From assembly GCA_008638375.1 (NCBI GenBank), contig CM018041.1, forward strand, positions 9,696,627-9,760,626: a DNA stretch of 64,000 bases, read 5' to 3'. The position numbers and the translations under genes are program-made. Numbering within the stretch: the stretch's first letter is position 1; each line of letters opens with the position of its first letter. Under the pieces are notes generated by a model, which saw only the letters and a list, made by a program, of their open reading frames with translations, was not told the origin of the DNA and searched no databases. Shown piece after piece: positions 49,017 to 58,800 of the stretch. The stretch comes from Nyssa sinensis (taxonomy: Eukaryota > Streptophyta > Magnoliopsida > Cornales > Nyssaceae).

Positions 49017-49640
49017 TGTATTTATTAACAATATTGTTATGAAAAATAATTTTACAAATTCAATACTCAAAATCTTCTGGCTTATTAATTCATTTAAAAA
49101 TTTTCAAGAAAAAAAGAGGAAAAGGGAAGAAGAAAGAAAAGAAAAACTCCCTTCAATCCCCCCCCCCCCCCCCCCCCCAAGGTGATAATTTTCCATTCAT
49201 TAAGTGGAAAAAGTTAAAAGAAATGGAAGACAAGCGCATTTATTAACAATATTGTTATGAAAAATAGTTTTACAAATTCAATACTCAAAATCTTTTGGTT
49301 TATTAATTCATTTAAAAATTTTCAAGAAAAAAAGAGGAAAAGAGAAGAAGAAAGAAAAGAAAAACTCCTTTCAATCCCCCCCAAAGGTGATCATTTTCCA
49401 TTCATTAAGTGGAAAAAGTTAAAAGAAATGGAAGAAAAGCGCATTTATTAACAATATTGTTATGAAAAATAGTTTTACAAATTTAATATTCAAAATCTTT
49501 TGGTTTATTAATTCATTCAATTTTTTCAAGAAAAGAGAGGAAAAGGGAATAAGAAAGAAAAGAAAAACTCCTTTCAATTCCCAAAGGTGTTCATTTTTCA
49601 TTCATTATGTGGAAAAAGTTCAAAAAAAAAAAAAAAGGAA
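49017..49640. repeat. Three tandem copies of a 200-220 bp unit
   Basis: The units start at 49017, 49236 and 49441 with 'catttattaacaatattgtt' and end in 'ttcattaagtggaaaaagtt'. Each contains an AAAGAGGAAAAG...AAAGAAAAGAAAAACTCC purine tract followed by a C run whose length differs: about 21 C (49158-49178), then 8, then 2. Frames in this array (49257-49451, 49462-49683) are by-products of the repeat. Confidence 0.85.
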
Positions 49641-49687
49641 GAAAGGGATCACCATTCAAATATTCCAAGAAAATGAGAGATGAAATT

Positions 49688-49760
49688 CGCCCACCGTGGG
49701 GCTCGAACCCACGACCACAAGGTTAAGAGCCTTGCGCTCTACCAACTGAGCTAGACGGGC
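49688..49760 (-). tRNA. tRNA-Lys (anticodon CUU)
   Basis: A 73-base minus-strand gene. The acceptor stem GCCCGTC pairs with GGTGGGC plus discriminator G. The D arm region is AGCTCAGTTGGTAGAGC (A box). The anticodon loop CTCTTAA gives anticodon CTT, read as Lys AAG. The T arm GTGGG-TTCGAGC-CCCAC holds the B box. No intron is present. A TTTT run about 15 bases past the 3' end (49673-49670) can stop Pol III. It lies 137 bases from the ALG5 start codon in divergent orientation. Confidence 0.95.
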
Positions 49761-49897
49761 CTTTTGATTTATCGCCTTTCTACAATGTTTCCAATTTGAA
49801 CGACAGAGGAGGACTTTGACTCAACCGGAGCTCTTTAGCTCTTGGACATACCATTTTGATGTAGGCTTAGCAAAACGCACTCAAACCAAAACGGACA

Positions 49898-52800
49898 ATG
49901 GGTTGGTTATGGCCGATCGTTGAATTCATCGTCATTGTAGCTCTTGTTTTGCTTTTAGGGTTAGTTGCTGCGATTGTATTCGAATCATTCAGAAGAAGAT
50001 TCAATCACATGTATGGCCTTATCAAAAACCCTAATTTATATTACATATAAGTATCACTATATTCTCTTTCTCTCACTTCTGTTTGAATGTAATCTATTTT
50101 GATTTCTTTGTCAGCCACCTTGAAGCTCATCCGATCTTCGAGGACCCAAATTCATTGAAACAGGTTTACAATACATCTCTCTATATACATATGTACATGT
50201 GTATGTATTTATGCACGTTAGTTGATTTAGAGCATACATTATTGTGAATGCGACTATTAGATATAAATGATGCTCATTATTACAAATGATAGTTAAGAAG
50301 TGAAGTGGAGGCATATCTTGGGACTTTTTAGATCGATCCAAAACCATGAGTTGTGGCCCTATTCATGATGGTGTATGTGTACCTTCATACGCAATTAGAA
50401 TTGCAATGGAACTTTGCATTGTTTTAATGATGCCCAAATGCAACCTTAGTGAATTGAAATAAATTTTTTGGAGCACTTAATTGGTGTTTAAGTTTGAACT
50501 GAGCAGCGTTAAGTGTTAGACACTGCATGAGGTTCATCACGAGGATCAAAAAGACGAGTGAGAAATTGAAGAAAACTAAAGATTATAAATTCATAGCATG
50601 AATGAAGAAGCTACAAAAGACAAACATTATGAACTCTTTATTCTGGGAAAGAGTACACTAGAATTAATACTTGTAGTTTAATTTTTTTAAGAAATTGTAA
50701 CATTTGAAACAGGTGACTTGCCAGTTGCCACAGTTTGTCTATGGTATGGAACCAATTTATTATTACTTATCAGCTGAGTATCAGACTTATTGGTTATGGC
50801 TTGCATAAAAATGATCAAAGACATTGTGTGCATTCTTTGGATTATTGTTTGTAAATTTATTGAAAATACTTGTTTACTGTTAATAGAACGTCTTATTTTG
50901 TTGAGCTTGTGAGTGGCTGGAAGTATATACTGGAATTGAGTGCTGTATAAAATGCTAGTATTGCTCTATAAATTTTTTTTAGTATTTTAAAGTAAAGTTT
51001 CCACTAAAGGCAGCAAAAGATAGTGGTGAAATTCATGTACACGTGCAGCATACGACTATACAAAAGAGTCAAGCACAAAGACTTGTGTCACTCTAGAACT
51101 GTATTAATAGAATCAAGAGACATGGAAAAATTGAAGTCCATAAAAGAATTTGCTCTAGCTTACATATTTGATCATCCATCCCTTCAAAGGTTTTCTTGTT
51201 CCCCCTACTCCAAGCGCACCACATAAGGCAGAGGAGAGCCACACCCCACACCTTTTTGACCCTATACAGACATGGAAAAAGTAAAGTCCAAAAAGATGTG
51301 CTTTAGCCTGTGTACTGAACCCGTTCCTTCAAGGTTTTCTTGCTTCTCATTACAAATGCACCACATTAGGCGGAGGAGAGTCGCACCCATAGTTACCACA
51401 ATTCGCTCCTCCCTTAGCGAATTGTGAATTGGGATCGCACGATTCAAAACATGGATTATTAGCGATTTGGAACGTAAGATTTAGCGTTCCAATCTAAAAT
51501 ATCAAAAATCTCTCAAAAATCATATAAAATATACACACATTATTGGAGTTTTATTTTATAATGTCTTGGATTCGTTGAAATCTTTTTGGTGTTTATATAT
51601 ACATATCAATATTGTTACAAATACAATCAAAAAGCATATAACGTTACAAATAAATGTATTTCGTTCCAACAAAGCGATCCAAAGAAGCCTACTCCTAACG
51701 TATCATGTTTTATAATAAGTGACGATCTATGTTCCCCTTATAACAAGTGACGATTTGTGTTCTCGTACCCGTTCCCATTTCCCATACCATAACGATCCAT
51801 GTTCCAGGTAACATTGGTCGCACCGCACACCTTCCTGACTGTACACGTTAAGCAGCTCTCTCTCCAACTCCACAACATTTTGACGGGCAACCCAGGCATG
51901 ACCTAGACAATCTCAAAAGCGCAAGAAGGCCCCATAGCCTCTTTGTAACTCTGCAATGCAAAAGAGGATGGACTAATATTTTGTTATTAGTTATTGACAC
52001 TTTTGATGCTAATGTTTTGTGCACAGGACAATACCATTTAGATATTTGAGAAACTTTTTGGATGGCAATCTCCGTCTGGAGTCTGGGTTGTCTACAATCT
52101 GCAGATTAGATCCCAGTTTGTGAAATTTGTATTGGAGAAAAGCAATTCATCTTATATAATTGTGGCATTTTACAATTGAAGGATTAGTCGAGGAAGATCT
52201 TGAGAGAATTTAAACTTGCTACAGTGAGCTAGTGAAGTGAAGCAATCTTTTTAAGCAATGTATGAACTTCAAAATCTCTTCTTCTTTTTTTTTTACAATT
52301 GAAGGATTAGTTAAGGAATAACCATAAAAAGATCTTGGGAGAATTTGAACTTGTTACATTGAGTTAGTGAAGTGAAGCAATCTTTTTAAGCAATGTATGG
52401 ACTTCAAAATTATCTTGGGGGAATAGAAGAATTGCATAAAACTTACAGATATTTGATAGGTAATACACACACACACACCCATGTTCCAACTGGGACTTGA
52501 ACCTTGCACCTCTCCCTTTGAGAATGGCAGGAGATACCACTCATGCTAACAGCTGGTGGTATAAACTTTATATTTTCAGTTCATCTGAGTAGTGTTATAT
52601 ATTTTAGTGTGTGAAATTGGTGACTGAGTAGCATAAGTTAGCAAAATTCCAGAGATCTAAAGTTCTTTGGGTCATACTAACTTTGTTGGAGGCATTTGTG
52701 TCAGGTTCCATGTCCTTATGTCTTTGATCCTGCAGAGAAATACATATCTTTGATTATTCCTGCCTTCAATGAAGAGGATAGGCTTCCTGGAGCTCTTGAT

Positions 52801-55800
52801 GAGACCATGAAGTAAGTTGAGACAGAACATTTTGACATCTATTAATTTTCATTTTTGCCATTACTATCGGACCATCGGTGCTGGAGGTATCATTGGTTGA
52901 AGTCCTGGTTTTTGGTGTTGATCAATTATGATAATGACTGATATGTGCTTCATGTTATCTCAGTGTCTGTATTTTCCTTTCTTCTTTTATTTCATTGAGA
53001 GACCCAAGGCTATCTCATTAGCGTTATTTGGAAAATTTCATTACTATTGCACCTGCTGTTAAAAGTTAAAATGGCAGCTGCGATATCAAATATAAGCATT
53101 TATGTTGTACATTTTAAATGGTGTCATTATTTACATAAAATTACTTTAAGACATGAGAGAAAAATATTAAATAATAATATTTCTATTGAACATTATACCA
53201 TTGTATAAATTACCAACTTTAAAAAGTTCTAAGAATGATGATCTAACTCAAACAAAAGAAAAGCTTGATAAAATTCATATATATATATATATATCTATTG
53301 GTTTACCATGATGTAAACATACATTATATTTAATGGGGAATGCAAGAACATTTAATAACATATAAAGGATCTTATTTTTTTTCTTTCTTGATTAGTAAAA
53401 AATATCATAAAGAGCGCCAATCTAACCTAACCCATATACATGCACAGTATCCAAGAGTGACCCACAAGGTGGGAGCGAGAACCATACCAGCTTGCATCCC
53501 CTAAGGCATCCACAAAAGAGTCAGAAGAGAGAGAATCCCTTCCTGAAAGCCACAATAACAAGGAACTAGATATCATATATTTCAACATGTGGATCAAAAT
53601 CTCCTCGCATTCAAAAGTCTCCTATATTGCTTCTTCTAGACACTCCATAAAAAACATAGGGTGCTACATTCCACAATGGCTTAGCTCTTTTATGGACCCT
53701 ATCTCCAGCCCAAGTGTCTAGCTAGCACCTTTAGCACTTAACTCATCATAACACACTAAAGCCAAGATAGGGCCAAAATCATGAAGTCCACACCTCTAGC
53801 ACCAAAAGCAAGGAATGGGTTCTTGATTCCTCCCCCCTCCCCCTTTCTAGTTGTGACAATAAATCGCTAGTCCCTCCTCCCCTTAGTTTTGACGACTTGT
53901 CACCTCCTCCCCTTAAGACTTTTAATGTTAATTATTTATGATTTATTAAATCCTTTAAATTGGTTTAATTTGTATATAACCTATTTTTTTAACTTTATTA
54001 TTAAAAAGATCTGGAAAATAAATTCTTTGCTGGTTCCACTTTGATCTTTATTATTTGTTAGATCAAATAACAATAATATATCTCTAAATTAGTCCCAAAA
54101 TTTTTTTATTAATTTTTAGTAAATCAACTTAATAAAACATATTATAAAATGGGTTATTATTATTAATTTTTGATAGATGGTCTTGAAATTGATTAAAATA
54201 ATGATTATATGATCATATATAAAAAATAAATATATATTAGACAACATGTTCCGATGTGTACATGTTCTACTTTTTTGAAAAAATCTCGTGTCAGTGTGAC
54301 CTTGTCGTGTCGTATTTGTGTCCATGTTTCTTAGTTCCCTGTCTACCAAGTGGTATTTAAACTCGTCACTCATACCTTCACATAAAAGCCCCAAGGATCT
54401 TGGATTCAATGCCTATGGTCACCTTGGTGGACTATTTGAGCCTTAAGTATGACCAAAACATTGATACTCCTGATCTTAATTATTTATCCAAGGGCATATC
54501 TTCAAACAAAAAGGTTGGCTGGAGCTAGAGAGCCGGACTAATGCTAATTTGTTCATTATTTGATAAGCCATAGTTATTTTATCCTTATGTCAACAGTAAC
54601 TCTTGAAGAGTTGGGTTCAAAGTTGAGATTCAACCTTGGTTATGGATTGAGTGACCACATTCATTTTGCTTTAACTATCGATTTAAAGAATTGGGTTGGG
54701 TCAAGTTGGAGATAGTCTCTAGAATGGAGCTGACTATTAACCAATAGGGACAAGGCATCCTCAATGCTATTTGGATTTGCATTTGTGTCTGCACACACAC
54801 ATACCTCTCAATTTGTAGCATAATCAAATAATTCTTGTTATGCTATTATGGATTAAAGGTGGTGATTTGTGGAATTTCACATTGAAATTCTGATAAAGTG
54901 CTCATCTGAAGTAATTTTATGATTTTATTGATGACTATAGCAGAGAGTTATAATTATGATAAGACTTATTACATTAGGATCTTTGCTTTGCAGTTATCTC
55001 CAACAACGTGCAGCAAAGGACAAGTCCTTTTCTTATGAGGTATGATTTAGTTCCTACTTATAAAAAAGTGAGGTATGATTTAGCTCCTTTTATTTGCATT
55101 TTGCCTCATAATCTGAATTATTATTAGCACTCAATAGGAAGTATTATATTTTTAATTGTCTAATTGTATCTAGTATGGTTTTCAATGGTCTGTATTCTAT
55201 AGCTCATTACTTAAACAACATTTAAATAATGCACATTTCATCTAGTAAGCAAAACAAGATGTTTTGACTGCAGAAAGCCTCACCATGTTAATGTGAATGT
55301 TCTCTCCATTGCAAGTTCTAAGCGCTAACCACCTATGTACATGTACATCCACCATGTAAAGCTGTCATCACAACAGACATTGATGTAGGCTTAAACATTG
55401 ATTAGTGCTTCTTGGTCCATCTCCCTTATGTCCTAAGAAGCATGTACATAGACACGGGACATGGACACACTGGCACAAAATTGTTCAAAAAAATAGGACG
55501 TGGACAACATACCGAAAAATATATGATCATGTAATCCAATTTTAAGTTTAACATTATTTCAATCAATTTCAATACTACCTATCAAAAATTAATAATAATA
55601 AAGACCTATTTTATGACAAGTTTCATTAAGTTGATTTATTAAAAATTAATATAAATTTTTTGAACTAATTTAGTGATATAAATAAGGATATTGGTGAAGT
55701 ACACAAATTAAAAAATGAAACATATAAATTATTATTATTATTTGATTCAACAAATTATAAATATCAAAGTGGTAACAAGGAAAGGATTTATTATTTTTAG

Positions 55801-58800
55801 ACTTATTTAATAATAAAAGTTAAAAAAAGGAGTTAAATCAGTTTAAAGAATTTATTATATGTTATAAAAAAAAATTTAATAAATAACTAATTAATGTTAA
55901 CAAAACCATCTTATAAGGAGACATGTCAAAAGTAAAAAGGGGTACGGGTGGTGTGTTTGTTCAAAACTAAAAGAAGAGGGGGTGGGGGGACACGTCGTAA
56001 TTGAAGAGGATTGGGGGGGGGGGGGGGGGAGAGGGAGAATCGGGAAGCCATGCAATCAGGTAGAAAGAGAGATTGAGATCAACAGGAGGAGGAGGAGAAG
56101 ATACCTGGGTGTCGGTGGTTCGCAGAAGCACCAGGTAGGCCACAGTTTTTTCTTTTTTTTTTTGAATACTTGTCCTCTTCTCTTCCATCGTGTCTAGCTG
56201 TCCCCCCCATTGTGTCAGACCATGACTTGCCATGTAGGGAGCATGTAAGAAGTTTTAAAATTTTAATGTGTCGGACACGTGTCCATGTCCCAAACGTGTT
56301 GGACACCAACACTGGCGTTCAGGACGTGTTTGTGCTTATTAGCTTATGTCTATGTAGTGGCGTATGTAACTAATTTCTTTGATCATTGATTGCCCAACTC
56401 TCTCTTTAAGATGCCATCAGTGTGTAACTAATAAAGTGTGCAGGGTGCCTCATTTGAATTCTTTGTTCAAGTTGAGCAACAGACAGGTGATAACTTTTCT
56501 AGGACTTGGAGAAAACTTCAAAGTTTATTGCAATGGCCATAACTCATTACTTGACAGTTGTTTGAATTGAAAGTTGTGTTGCATGATCACAGTAATATGA
56601 ATTTGTTCCAACCATGAGTGTGATAATTTGTATATTTTTCGGATATTTTCGAATTCCTGTTTGCATAAATTGTTAATACTTCACATAAGCAATTCTCATT
56701 GGTTAATGATTTACAATTTTACAAGACATACACATTGTGAGGATATGATTTGTGTCTTGTGTTTTATGTTACTCTTTTACATTCTTCGTCGAATCAATTC
56801 TTGAACAGGTGTTAATTGTTGATGATGGTAGTGCTGATGGAACAAAGAGAGTGGCTTTCGACTTTGTGAGAAAATACACAGTAGACAATGTAAGGGTTAT
56901 CCTGCTTGGAAGAAATCATGGCAAGGGAGAAGCTATAAGAAAAGTGAGTCTAATCTAAACAATTCATTCACAGATGATGTTAATGGGTCTGTATGTTCTC
57001 TTTTGTCATGACGACCATTGATTGAAGCTCTTTACTTCTGCGAAAGCATTGTAAAACAGGGGATGCTTCATTCACGTGGTGAGCTACTTCTGATGCTGGA
57101 TGCAGATGGGGCAACCAAGGTTACTGACCTAGAAAAACTTGAAAATCAGGTTGGTGTTCTGTCATTATTCATATTGTGTATGTACTGTTGCAACATTTTT
57201 ATTGTCGTATTTCTTATTATTACTCTGGAAACCTTCGCAAAGTTTGTATGTGTTAGCTGATGTTTTGCCATCAGATCCGTGCAGTTGCAAAAAAAGAAGA
57301 ACGTTTTGGAGATTCAACAGCTAGTGATTCAAGTTCAAGAATTTCTGATATCCCAATTGCTGCATTTGGTTCTCGTGCTCACCTTGAGGAGAAGGCTCTT
57401 GCTAGAGTTCAGTCTTGTTAATACTGCTAACTTCTTTTATCTGTTTGATTTTTATTTTATTTCAATTTTTTTAGTAGACAATTTCACTTTATGTTTCAGA
57501 GGAATTGGTACCGCAATTTCTTAATGAAGGGTTTCCATGTTGTGGTTCTCTTGGCTGCTGGTCCGGGAATTCGTGATACACAGGTAACTTTTATTCTTCA
57601 TAAATTTCATCATCCAGTTTGATACCCATTTTGAAGACTACAGTGTAAATTCGCTTTATTTGTTACTTGCTGCATCAGTGTGGTTTTAAGATGTTCACTA
57701 GAGCTGCTGCAAGAAAGCTTTTTACAAATATCCGTTTGAAGAGGTAACTCTTTTAGCAAACCTTTGATTACCTATCAAATCTATGCGCTTAATTATGGGT
57801 TGATATTTTTTCCCCAATAGGAATTGTGAAATAACATGGTGCCCACCCTTGATTACTTATTGAATAAAATACTGTATCATTCTGCTGCTATCTTGTAGTC
57901 AATTTTGAAGTAACCTGTTTTTCTGTTTTGTACCTTGTAATCTTGTATAGCTGTCAGCATTCTGGGTGGAACATTACTGACTCATTGAATTGTCAGGTGG
58001 TCATGTTTATTGTGGGTGTTTAGGTTTGTGTTTTAAACTATTGTTGGTCTATGGACTGAACCATTTTGTCTTTACAATTTTCCATGCAAGTAGTGACTAT
58101 TGAATATATGTGGCTGCAATATAACACCGGAGAAGTCAAAACAGGGCTTTGATCTACATAGCCCAAGAAAGAAAAAAAATTGAAGAGAAACAAAAGAATC
58201 ATTGTAGGAAAACAAAAATTCCTTGAGAGGCACGAAGAATTTGTTTTTCTTAGCATATTAAGAGTGCTTTACACTCCTGAAAGTGCAAGCACAAGTACAC
58301 GTTAATACAAACAACCAAATTCATATTAGTTTGTAAAATCTTGGCCCTTAAAAGTGATTGATGTTTTGAGTTTGTCATATAATATTTCAAACAGCAATCT
58401 TTTCCAAGCTAGATGGCTTTCCAGTTTGACTGAATTTGACTCTTATTATATCAGGAAGCCATCACTAGACAGAGATCATAAAGTTTAGGACTTCTTCACA
58501 GAACGAAAACTTGAAGGAGTTAGATAAATTCAAGGTCTGCTTTAAAGAATATCACTAACATTATCACTAGAGTTCATTCATCCACCATTGGTGGATGCAC
58601 AAATGGCTTTAGAGGCTTCAACATAATAAGAGTGAACAGAAGGAAACTGGAAAGTGTTTTTGCAGCAGTCTCAATATATGGCTATAGATGCTCAACTATG
58701 TGGGGATTTGCTTCAAATTGTTAAAACTCCATGAGAAAAATCATTAATTGGATAAAGGATAAAAAAAAAAAACTTTGTTCCCTGAACTAAAATTTCTTCA

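Noticed and set aside
49257..49683. Frames with KKKRKREEE-type peptides
   Set aside because: Produced by the purine tract of the 200-bp tandem repeat.
56752..57524. Stand-alone frames at 56752-56958, 57018-57260, 57139-57324 and 57279-57524
   Set aside because: These are ALG5 exons read through into introns or in the wrong frame, not separate genes.
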